Shown one piece after another: positions 1-5,598 of a stretch of 9,824 nt of DNA. How positions within the stretch are numbered: position 1 is the stretch's first letter; each line of letters opens with the position of its first letter. The position numbers and the translations under genes were made by a program. Origin of the DNA: Nitrospirota bacterium (GTDB lineage: Bacteria > Nitrospirota > Thermodesulfovibrionia > Thermodesulfovibrionales > Magnetobacteriaceae); contig JADFXZ010000079.1 of the NCBI GenBank assembly GCA_015233265.1, forward strand, positions 1-9,824. Direction: 5' to 3'. The notes under the pieces are model-generated. The model was given only the letters and a program-made list of their open reading frames with translations. It ran no database searches and was not told the origin of the DNA.

Positions 1-458
1 ACCTGACCATTGTCATGGAGCCGGGCAGAACTCTCGTCGGCAACGCTGGTCTTTTAGTCACGAAAGTTCTCTATACAAAGAAAGGCCACGACAGGGATTT
101 CATAATCGTCGATGCCGGTATGAACGACATGATTCGCCCTGCGATGTATGACGCCTATCATCATATCATACCCGTCCATAAAAAGAAGAGGAAAGATGTG
201 TTTGCCGACATCGTAGGCCCTATATGTGAGTCCGGTGATTTCTTGGGTAAAGACAGAGAACTGCCAGCGTTGCAGCAAGGGGAATATGCCGTAGTGATGA
301 GCGCCGGCGCCTATGGATTTTCTATGAGTTCTAACTACAACAGCAGGCCGCGCCCGGCTGAGGTACTTGTTCATGGCTGCCAACACTTCCTGATTCGCAA
401 AAGACAGACATATGAAGATCTCGTAAGGGATGAGCTTGTCCCTGAATTCATAAAATGA
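1..458 (+). CDS. lysA: Diaminopimelate decarboxylase, C-terminal part (5' end outside window)
   Basis: This is the C-terminal ~151 residues of a PLP-dependent, fold III (alanine-racemase-like barrel) decarboxylase that converts meso-diaminopimelate to L-lysine and CO2 in the cytoplasm, the last step of lysine synthesis. The reading frame is open from base 3 and continues off the left edge. Visible family motifs are EPGRTLVGNAG (PLP-phosphate region), VDAGMNDMIRPAMYDAYH (substrate-binding Arg and Tyr), GPICESGDFLG (the CESGD active-site motif contributed across the dimer) and AGAYGFSMSSNYNSRPRP (Tyr near PLP). The C-terminus (LVRDELVPEFIK) looks complete. The stop overlaps the next start as ATGA at 455-458, so translation is coupled to the dapF fragment. 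lysA followed by dapF is a common bacterial order. Identification is firm; only the N-terminal half is unseen. Confidence 0.96.
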   Translation, partial: LTIVMEPGRTLVGNAGLLVTKVLYTKKGHDRDFIIVDAGMNDMIRPAMYDAYHHIIPVHKKKRKDVFADIVGPICESGDFLGKDRELPALQQGEYAVVMSAGAYGFSMSSNYNSRPRPAEVLVHGCQHFLIRKRQTYEDLVRDELVPEFIK

Positions 459-673
459 ATGTGAATTTCACAAAGATGCACGGCACAGGCAATGATTTCA
501 TTGTCATTGACTGCATAACCGACATCCGGCTTCAGGCAATTTCCTTTGAGGCGTGGGGCGGTCATGCCAAAAGGCTCTGCAACCGCCGCTATGGCATAGG
601 GGCAGACCAGGACGTAGTAGACAACAACATTGCTGTAAAGGACTTAGTCGCTAAAATCAAGATCAATCAATAG
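455..673 (+). pseudogene. dapF: Truncated diaminopimelate epimerase (dapF 5' fragment with foreign tail)
   Basis: The first ~52 of 72 residues are a clear DapF N-terminus. KMHGTGNDFIVID at residues 7-19 is the family's opening motif, and RLCNRRYGIGADQ at about 40-52 is its next conserved block. After residue 52 (about base 611) similarity stops and 20 residues follow (DVVDNNIAVKDLVAKIKINQ, then TAG) that do not look like DapF and that I do not recognise. Full-length DapF is about 270-280 residues and epimerises LL- to meso-diaminopimelate using two catalytic cysteines, one in the N-terminal and one in the C-terminal lobe. Both regions are missing here, so the product cannot be an active epimerase. 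The abrupt switch without an in-frame stop at the junction points to a deletion or rearrangement fusing dapF to the 3' end of another gene, rather than a point frameshift. The start is fixed by the ATGA overlap with lysA. Confidence 0.8.
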
Positions 674-679
674 CCTGAT

Positions 680-847
680 ATGACTGCAACAGGGAAACAC
701 ATGTGCCGGGGCTGTGGATATATCTACGACCCGGCAACTGGAGATAAATCGAAGGGTATTCCCAATGGAGTACCCTTCGATGATTTGCCGCCCGGCTGGC
801 TCTGCCCTTTGTGCGGCGTAGGCAAGGCCGAGTTTGTCCCCTGGTAG
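680..847 (+). CDS. Rubredoxin
   Basis: A 55-residue protein with a complete rubredoxin signature: CRGCGYIYDP (Cys9 and Cys12) and CPLCGVGKAEF (Cys42 and Cys45), plus the typical PFDDLPPGW between them. The four cysteines bind one iron atom in an FeS4 site. Rubredoxins are small cytoplasmic one-electron carriers serving partners such as rubrerythrin, superoxide reductase or oxygen reductases, mainly in anaerobes. Length is normal for the family. The ATG at 680 is 6 bases after the stop of the dapF fragment, with no clear Shine-Dalgarno. An internal ATG at 701 has a better-placed AGGG but would put the first cysteine at residue 2, which is unusual, so I prefer 680. There is no redox partner next to it; it sits where the rest of the dap genes might be expected. 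Its mid-part contains the hairpin at 748-781. Confidence 0.93.
   Translation: MTATGKHMCRGCGYIYDPATGDKSKGIPNGVPFDDLPPGWLCPLCGVGKAEFVPW
748..781 (+). repeat. 15-pair hairpin inside the rubredoxin gene
   Basis: Bases 748-758 (ATCGAAGGGTA) are an exact reverse complement of 771-781 (TACCCTTCGAT). The pairing continues inward through a T/G wobble (759/770) and three more Watson-Crick pairs (760-762 with 767-769), leaving a four-base CAAT loop. The stem is thus 14 Watson-Crick pairs plus one G-U in RNA. It lies wholly inside the coding sequence, over residues about 23-35, between the two CxxC motifs. No T-run follows, so it is not an ordinary intrinsic terminator. It could slow translation, protect mRNA, or be a protein-binding site or remnant of an inserted palindrome. 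Its function is unknown. Confidence 0.7.
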
Positions 848-959
848 TCTTAATTGAGTTGGCTGGCTTGACCCATTTTATTGAACTATGATTTATAGAA
901 ATAATTATACTAATATCAGCAATAATGACCGGAAGTGCAATCGCATTTGGATTTTCAAA

Positions 960-991
960 GACTGGATTACAGCTTTCGCTGAAATGACAGA
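960..991 (-). repeat. Degenerate short dispersed repeat, copy 1
   Basis: The sequence GGATTACAGCTTTCGCTGAA followed by ATGAC reads on the minus strand as a degenerate form of the family 'gtcattccNgcgaaagcNggaatcc', itself an imperfect palindrome around gcgaaagc/gctttcgc. Elements of this kind are scattered between genes in many bacterial genomes. This copy is inverted relative to the one at 1057-1080, with 65 bases between. The identification rests on recalled family pattern; genome copy number cannot be seen here. Confidence 0.55.
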
Positions 992-1056
992 CATAAAATA
1001 AATGGCAGAAATAAATAAATGACCACCTATTAATATCATTGCCATTGTCTTTTTTT

Positions 1057-1080
1057 GTCATTCCTGCGAAAGCAGCAATC
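1057..1080 (+). repeat. Degenerate short dispersed repeat, copy 2
   Basis: GTCATTCCTGCGAAAGCAGC followed by AATC is close to the same repeat consensus as copy 1 and in opposite orientation. The core TGCGAAAGCA is a small hairpin. The two copies share GTCATT, GCGAAAGC and AATC when one is reverse complemented, with scattered differences between. Together they could fold as one large imperfect stem-loop over 960-1080 or be two independent insertions. Confidence 0.6.
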
Positions 1081-1153
1081 AAGGAAAGCATCGATAGGGG
1101 ATGAAAGTATAGGCAATTTATGCCTGATCTTTCTAAAAGCATTTACACTAAAT

Positions 1154-1159
1154 GAGGAG
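1154..1159 (+). promoter_or_regulatory. Ribosome binding site deciding the TPR start
   Basis: GAGGAG at 1154-1159 precedes three consecutive in-frame ATG codons (1160, 1163, 1166). Spacings are 0, 3 and 6 bases, so the third ATG (1166) is the best placed. The signal peptide begins in any case within these residues, so the choice changes the protein by at most two methionines. Confidence 0.7.
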
Positions 1160-1165
1160 ATGATG

Positions 1166-2503
1166 ATGGTAAAAAAATGCTTTATCGCTTTTTTACTAAT
1201 ATTGGTTTTTCCAGTTATGACGCCTGCTGAAGACAGGAATTTTAAGATGCATAATAACCGTGGTGTTGCCGATTATGATAAAGGGGAGATCGACAGGGCT
1301 ATTGCCGATTATGACAAGGCCATCGAGATTAATCCACGATATGCAAGGGGATACTATAATCGTGGTATTGCGTATCACGACAAGGGGGAATTCGACAGGG
1401 CTATTGCCGATTATAACAAGGCCATCGAGATTAACCCTCAATATGCTGAGGCGTACTATAATCGTGGTATTGCGTTTTATGATAAAGGGGAGTTCGACAG
1501 GGCTATTGCCGATTATAACAAGGCCATTGAGATTAACCCTCTGTTTGCTGAGCTGTACTATAGTCGTGGTATTGTCTATTACGATAAAGGGGACAGCGAC
1601 AAGTCTTTATCTGATTATAACAAGGCCATTGAGATTAATCCACGATATGCGCAACCGTATTTTCATCGTGGTGTGCTCTACAGTAAAAAAGGGGACTTCG
1701 ACGGGGCTATCTCTGATTTTAACAAGGCCATCAAGATTAATCCAGGATATGCTGAGGCATACTATAACCGTGGGCTTGCCTATTACGCTAAAGGGGACTT
1801 CGACGGGGCTATCGCCGATTTTAACAAGGCCATCAAGATTAATCCAGGATATGCTGAGGCATACTATAACCGTGGGCTTGCCTATTACGCTAAAGGGGAC
1901 TTCGACGGGGCTATCGCCGATTTTAACAAGTCTATTGAGATTAACCCACGCTATGCCAAGCCCTATTATCATCGTGGTGTGCTCTACAGTAAAAAAGGGG
2001 ACTTCGACGGGGCCATCGCTGATTATAACAAGGCCATCGAGATTAATCCGGGATATGCTGAGGCATACTATAACCGTGGGCTTGCCTATTACGCTAAAGG
2101 GGAATTCGACGGAGCTATAGCTGATTACAATAAGGCTATCGAGATTAATCAAGGATATGCTGAGGCCTACTATAATCGTGGTATTGCCTATAACGCCACA
2201 GGGGAGTTCGACAGGGCTATCACCGATTACACTAAGTCTATCGAGATTAATCCGCTGGATGCTCAGTCGTATAATAATCGCGGTGTTGCTTATGGCAAAA
2301 AAGGTCACCACGACAAGGCTATCGCTGATTACACTAAGTCTATCGAGATAAATCCAGACTATGCCGAGCCATATAATAATCGCGGCATGGCCTATCACGC
2401 TAAAGGGGAGTTCGACAGGGCTACCGCTGATTATATTAAGGCTGCACAACTTGGGAATAAAAACGCAAAGGACACGCTGCGGAAATCTGGAATCATGTGG
2501 TGA
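1166..2503 (+). CDS. Exported tetratricopeptide-repeat protein (12 TPR units)
   Basis: A 445-residue protein with an N-terminal signal peptide: MVKK charged start, hydrophobic CFIAFLLILVFPVM, and likely cleavage after TPA near residue 21. This implies export to the periplasm or outer face. From residue 31 to about 438 it is 12 uninterrupted 34-residue TPR units of the form NRGxAYYxKGxFDxAIADYxKAIEINPxYAEAYY. Only a short tail (RKSGIMW) follows. TPR arrays form right-handed helical solenoids that bind peptides or proteins; there is no enzymatic domain. Units 1-11 are very alike, while unit 12 diverges in its second helix (IKAAQLGNKNAKDTL), as a capping repeat would. The specific partner is unknown, and no neighbouring gene explains its role. 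It faces the response regulator tail-to-tail across 117 bases (2504-2620), in which I see no convincing terminator. A longer start at 1055 is unlikely because it runs through a dispersed repeat. Confidence 0.9.
   Translation: MVKKCFIAFLLILVFPVMTPAEDRNFKMHNNRGVADYDKGEIDRAIADYDKAIEINPRYARGYYNRGIAYHDKGEFDRAIADYNKAIEINPQYAEAYYNRGIAFYDKGEFDRAIADYNKAIEINPLFAELYYSRGIVYYDKGDSDKSLSDYNKAIEINPRYAQPYFHRGVLYSKKGDFDGAISDFNKAIKINPGYAEAYYNRGLAYYAKGDFDGAIADFNKAIKINPGYAEAYYNRGLAYYAKGDFDGAIADFNKSIEINPRYAKPYYHRGVLYSKKGDFDGAIADYNKAIEINPGYAEAYYNRGLAYYAKGEFDGAIADYNKAIEINQGYAEAYYNRGIAYNATGEFDRAITDYTKSIEINPLDAQSYNNRGVAYGKKGHHDKAIADYTKSIEINPDYAEPYNNRGMAYHAKGEFDRATADYIKAAQLGNKNAKDTLRKSGIMW
1256..2479 (+). repeat. Twelve tandem 102-base TPR-coding units
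   Basis: Exactly 12 units of 102 bases (34 codons) without an insertion or deletion. Units begin at 1256 + 102n, each at the codon pair Asn/His/Ser-Arg. Because 102 is a multiple of three, the other frames also stay open over long stretches, giving spurious reading frames on both strands. There is a higher-order pattern: the unit with HRGVLYSKKGDFDGAI occurs at positions 5 and 8, followed each time by NRGLAYYAKG, a 306-base (three-unit) period. Confidence 0.92.
1715..1930 (+). repeat. Perfect 114-base overlap of tandem units (recent unit duplication)
   Basis: Bases 1715-1828 are identical to 1817-1930 at a shift of 102. The first differences are at 1714/1816 on the left and 1829/1931 on the right. 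More than a full unit is therefore perfectly repeated with no synonymous change, unlike other neighbouring units. This indicates a recent duplication or gene conversion within the TPR array. Confidence 0.85.
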
Positions 2504-2620
2504 TGGGGTTCTATTAAAATAAACTCATAAATTGAAATGTGTCCTAATCAAACTGGCCGCTGTGCTTTAGAGCATGAATGACACCATAAGACCTATTTAA
2601 AAGCCATAACAGAGGATTTG

Positions 2621-3943
2621 TTACTCTTTCAAGAGCCGCCACAGGCTTGTGCGCGAAATTCCCAGGGCATCCGCCGCCAGGGACTTATTGCCGCCAAAGT
2701 GATCTATCACGTCTTCAGTGTATTTCTTTGTCAGCTCTTCGATGGTCAGGATTTTTTCTGGATTTAGTGTTTCCATTTGAAACATGGAAAGACCGTGGGG
2801 CAGACTTCCACAGGTTATAGCCCCAGTGCTTTCTATAATTACCGCCCGTTCGATTATGTTTTCAAGCTCTCGCACGTTTCCCGGGAAATCGTATCCTAAG
2901 AGGATTTTTGTTGCCTCCGGCGTTATCGAGCTGATGTCTTTCTTATATTTCTGGCAATACCTTTGAAGAAAGAAGCTGCACAGGGGGACAATATCATCTC
3001 TTCTGTCTCTCAACGATGGAATTGCTATCTCCATGACATTAAGCCGGTAGTATAAGTCCTCTCTGAACTGACCTGCCTTGGTCATGGTCTTAATGTTTTG
3101 ATTTGTCGCGGCAATAAACCTGACATCCACCTTAATCAGGCGAGTCCCTCCAACACGGTAGAATTCGCCGTCTTCGATGGCCTTTAACAGACGTGCCTGG
3201 AGATTTGCCGGCATCTCGGCAATCTCATCGAGAAACAGCGCACCGCCGTGGCTTATCTCCATCAATCCTTTTTTTGCGGCAACAGCACCAGTAAATGCCC
3301 CCTTTTCATGGCCAAACAGCTCGCTTGCAAGCAGCTCTTCAGTCAATACCGCGCAGTTGATTTCAATAAATGGCCTTTCTTTTCGAGCGCTCAGGTTGTG
3401 AATCAGTTTCGAGACCTGTCCTTTTCCGCAGCCTGTTGGTCCTGAGAGCATCACATTGCAATCTGAGTCCTTGATTTTATCGATCATATCCATAATTTGG
3501 CGCACAGCGGCGCTCTTAAATATATACGGGATTTTAGCGGATAGGCCGGAAGATGCCCTCAACGCCTCGATTTCGTTTTTCATGGCGTGCTTTTCTTTTA
3601 TTGCCGCCAGTTTAATAAGCAGATCGTCTATGTTAAAGGGCTTTGTAATATAGTCTTGCGCACCGCCTTTAATAGCCTCAACCGCCGCCGCAACTGTCCC
3701 ATAGCCGGTGATGATAATGACACTGATTTCAGGGTGTGTGTCCCGTAAGATTGAAAATAACTCGAGGCCGTCCATGTCCGGCATCTTTATATCGGTTATT
3801 ACTACCTGATACTGCCTCTTTTGTATTGCCTGAGCCGCCTCAGCGCCGTTTGTAACGCCGTGTGTGGTGTAGCCAGCGTCCTGCAGGGCGTAAATCAGGT
3901 GCTTTCTCGATATGTCCTCGTCCTCTGCTATCAGTATGTTCAT
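2621..3943 (-). CDS. NtrC-type sigma-54-dependent response regulator
   Basis: A 440-residue cytoplasmic transcription activator with three domains. The receiver (1-~115) has acidic pocket E7/D8, phospho-acceptor D51 in ITDIKMPDMDG, T79 and K101. The AAA+ sigma-54 interaction domain (~138-370) has Walker A GPTGCGKG at 168-175, the sigma-54 contact loop GAFTGA at 215-220, Walker B ALFLDE with D239/E240, and arginine-finger region FREDLYYR at 293-300. The Fis-type helix-turn-helix is at ~410-437 (GGNKSLAADALGISRTSLWR). The Walker A loop is atypical (GPTGCGKG instead of GESGTGKE) but keeps GxxGxGK. The start at 3943 is fixed by GGAGGAG just upstream and a four-base ATGA overlap with the kinase; an ATG at 3961 is not needed. 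It should be phosphorylated by that kinase and activate sigma-54 promoters; the one at 8758-8773 is an obvious candidate target (inference). Confidence 0.94.
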   Translation of the reverse strand: MNILIAEDEDISRKHLIYALQDAGYTTHGVTNGAEAAQAIQKRQYQVVITDIKMPDMDGLELFSILRDTHPEISVIIITGYGTVAAAVEAIKGGAQDYITKPFNIDDLLIKLAAIKEKHAMKNEIEALRASSGLSAKIPYIFKSAAVRQIMDMIDKIKDSDCNVMLSGPTGCGKGQVSKLIHNLSARKERPFIEINCAVLTEELLASELFGHEKGAFTGAVAAKKGLMEISHGGALFLDEIAEMPANLQARLLKAIEDGEFYRVGGTRLIKVDVRFIAATNQNIKTMTKAGQFREDLYYRLNVMEIAIPSLRDRRDDIVPLCSFFLQRYCQKYKKDISSITPEATKILLGYDFPGNVRELENIIERAVIIESTGAITCGSLPHGLSMFQMETLNPEKILTIEELTKKYTEDVIDHFGGNKSLAADALGISRTSLWRLLKE

Positions 3944-5490
3944 GACTCCTCCGCAGTGCATTGTCTAAGCGGCAGCGTCACGATAAATGTAGTGCCCGTG
4001 CCGGGAGTGCTCGCCACAGTGATAGTGCCATTGTGGTTTCTAATTATGTTGTATGTGATAAATAGCCCAAGTCCTGTGCCGCTGCCTTTGTTTGTATAAA
4101 ATGGCTCAAATATCCTGTCAATATCTCCGGGTGCTATGCCGGCCCCCGTATCTGAGACTCTGATTACGGTGTCTTTGCCGCCCGTCTGTGAAATATCTAC
4201 GCTGAGTGTGCCGCTACCTGCCATTGCGTCAACCGCGTTTGTAAATAAATTAATAAACACCTGCTCAAGCTGTGGGCGGCTCGCGCTGATAAAGCCCTCC
4301 CCATCAACCTTAAACACAATGGCGCTGAGGTCTGCCGAGGCGAGAAGCCTCTTATATGTATCACTCAGAAGGCTGTAAAGTTCAAACTGCTCATACTGGG
4401 GTTTCTTATTTTTCGCAAAATCCATGAGATTTCCCACAATGCCTTTCATTCGCATTGTCTGAGACTGTATGTCCTGTACAGAGTTTGAGATAATCTGCGG
4501 ATATTGCCCATTAGAGACGGCTCTGTGCAGGGTTTGGGCTGCAAGATGAATATTATTCAGAGGGTTATTCAGCTCATGGGCTATGCCGGATGACAAGGTG
4601 CCGAGGGCTGAGAGCTGCCTTGACTGGTGAAGCTCTTCATCCTTGGTGTTGATTTGCTCCTGCCGGTTGCGCAGCTCCTGTGACATCTTATTAAATACCA
4701 TCTTTAAATTTTCAACCTCATCCATAGTTGCACTGACAGGGATATGTTTAAAACACCCGTGGGCGGCATTGTCCATAGTAGCCTCAAGTTCCTTCAGGCT
4801 GGCGGCTGTCTTTTTGCTTATCTTAAAGAGCAGCCCAAGCCCCAGCATAAATGACGCTGGTACTATAATAAGGACACTGACTTGAGTCATTTTTATCAGA
4901 TGTTCGATTCTATCCCTTGCCGTTTTATCGAGGCTGCCAGATATTAAAATAAGTTCGTCTCCTAGTTTTCTCAATGTTGTCACATTGACAGATATGGCGT
5001 CAAGAATGCTAATCATGCCACCATCGATGTGCGTCTGTCTGAGCGCCTCTATGGCCTGAATTGGATGCTCACGATATGTCGCACTGACAAGGGGCAGAAA
5101 CGGTAACTCTCCCTGCCTCCGGATTAACTCGTCTTTGGCCTTCTGAAATTCTATGGACATGCCAAGTATTTTTTCAAATACGACATAGTATCTGTCTAAT
5201 TTCCCGTTGATAGTCCTAAGAGAGTCCACACTGATATTGAAATCCTCCGGGCGGAGGATAGCCCTGATTGACGCAATATAGTTGAGCGCCATTTCAGCTG
5301 CAGAGTCATCGCCATTGAGGAAGTTTTTCTCATATCTTCTCATCTCGAGGGTCTTGCTTCTTATCCTGTCCGTTGTCTCGAGGGTTCGAATGTCTTCTAT
5401 GATTTTAACGAAGTCCCCGTAGGCCAAAATTATAAGCAAGGCCATGAGAGAGAAACTTGCCGCGAAGCTGAGGATGATTTTTCTTGCCAT
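3940..5490 (-). CDS. Membrane sensor histidine kinase (NtrB/HK4-like)
   Basis: A 516-residue inner-membrane kinase, partner of the response regulator it overlaps. The order is: TM1 at ~5-24; periplasmic sensor region ~26-200, mostly helical; TM2 at ~204-222; HAMP-like linker ~223-278 and coiled segment to ~292; HisKA with phospho-acceptor H305 in SGIAHELNNPLNNI; HATPase with N-box NLFTNAVDAM (N418), G1 DTGAGI (447-452), F-box FEPFYTNK and G2 GTGLGL (471-476). All catalytic motifs are intact. The sensor region contains MRRYEKNFLNGD (50-61), resembling the 'RRxEKxFL' motif of four-helix or helical-bimodular ligand-binding sensors of chemoreceptors and kinases, so a small-molecule periplasmic ligand is plausible (inference). 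The start at 5490 keeps TM1 whole; no clear Shine-Dalgarno is visible. It lies 108 bases downstream of the transporter gene on the same strand. Confidence 0.94.
   Translation of the reverse strand: MARKIILSFAASFSLMALLIILAYGDFVKIIEDIRTLETTDRIRSKTLEMRRYEKNFLNGDDSAAEMALNYIASIRAILRPEDFNISVDSLRTINGKLDRYYVVFEKILGMSIEFQKAKDELIRRQGELPFLPLVSATYREHPIQAIEALRQTHIDGGMISILDAISVNVTTLRKLGDELILISGSLDKTARDRIEHLIKMTQVSVLIIVPASFMLGLGLLFKISKKTAASLKELEATMDNAAHGCFKHIPVSATMDEVENLKMVFNKMSQELRNRQEQINTKDEELHQSRQLSALGTLSSGIAHELNNPLNNIHLAAQTLHRAVSNGQYPQIISNSVQDIQSQTMRMKGIVGNLMDFAKNKKPQYEQFELYSLLSDTYKRLLASADLSAIVFKVDGEGFISASRPQLEQVFINLFTNAVDAMAGSGTLSVDISQTGGKDTVIRVSDTGAGIAPGDIDRIFEPFYTNKGSGTGLGLFITYNIIRNHNGTITVASTPGTGTTFIVTLPLRQCTAEES
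3946..3952 (-). promoter_or_regulatory. Strong Shine-Dalgarno of the response regulator
   Basis: On the minus strand GGAGGAG is followed by TC and the ATG at 3943, inside the last codons of the kinase gene. Taking GGAGG as the core, the spacing is 4 bases. It supports 3943 over the upstream ATG at 3961. Confidence 0.7.
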
Positions 5491-5537
5491 GTTCTATTAA
5501 AACATACCAGTTGCCATAACTACCATATGAGACTGAA

Positions 5538-5567
5538 TAAGGGAAAGGAGGGAGGCCCTTTCCCTTA
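5538..5567 (-). terminator. 11-pair hairpin between the transporter and kinase genes
   Basis: TAAGGGAAAGG (5538-5548) and CCTTTCCCTTA (5557-5567) are exact reverse complements around an 8-base loop. It lies 32 bases past the transporter stop in the direction of transcription. Only a weak TTATT follows on the minus strand, so it is not a textbook intrinsic terminator. It may be a partial terminator or a processing/stability element that separates expression of the usp-usp-sulP genes from the kinase-regulator pair. Confidence 0.45.
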
Positions 5568-5598
5568 AAAACTAAATTAGTTGTCTTTAATTCTGGCT

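Larger units (their letters stand above)
848..1165. other. Non-coding stretch between rubredoxin and the TPR gene
   Basis: About 320 bases, AT-rich, with no reading frame that resembles a protein. It holds two opposed copies of a short dispersed repeat (960-991 and 1057-1080) and the ribosome binding site of the TPR gene. A weak sigma-70-like pair can be drawn upstream of the repeats (TTGAAC at 881-886, TATACT at 906-911, spacing 19), but the spacing is long and I do not call it. An in-frame ATG at 1055 would extend the TPR protein through the repeat (beginning MSFLRKQQSR), which looks like translated repeat and not protein. Confidence 0.6.

Noticed and set aside
663..1142. Minus-strand 159-codon frame across rubredoxin and the intergenic region
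   Set aside because: It runs antisense through the rubredoxin gene and through both dispersed repeats (its LIAAFAGMTKK is translated repeat), and has no recognisable protein features.
1055..1165. Longer start for the TPR protein
   Set aside because: It would add residues encoded by the dispersed repeat before the signal peptide; GAGGAG at 1154-1159 supports the ATG at 1166.
1260..2449. Long open frames on both strands inside the TPR gene (a plus-strand frame 1260-2120, a minus-strand frame 1607-2449)
   Set aside because: They are by-products of a 102-base period divisible by three; the translations are low-complexity echoes of the TPR units with no start signals.
2508..5502. 12-base direct repeat GTTCTATTAAAA at 2508-2519 and 5491-5502, bracketing the kinase-regulator pair
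   Set aside because: Tempting as an insertion footprint, but about three 12-base matches are expected by chance in a window this size, and both lie in AT-rich gaps; there are no terminal inverted repeats or mobility genes.
5500..5516. Sigma-54-like TGGCAACTGGTATGTT upstream of the kinase (minus strand)
   Set aside because: The -12 box has GT in place of GC, and the predicted start would fall on the ATG itself, giving no leader.
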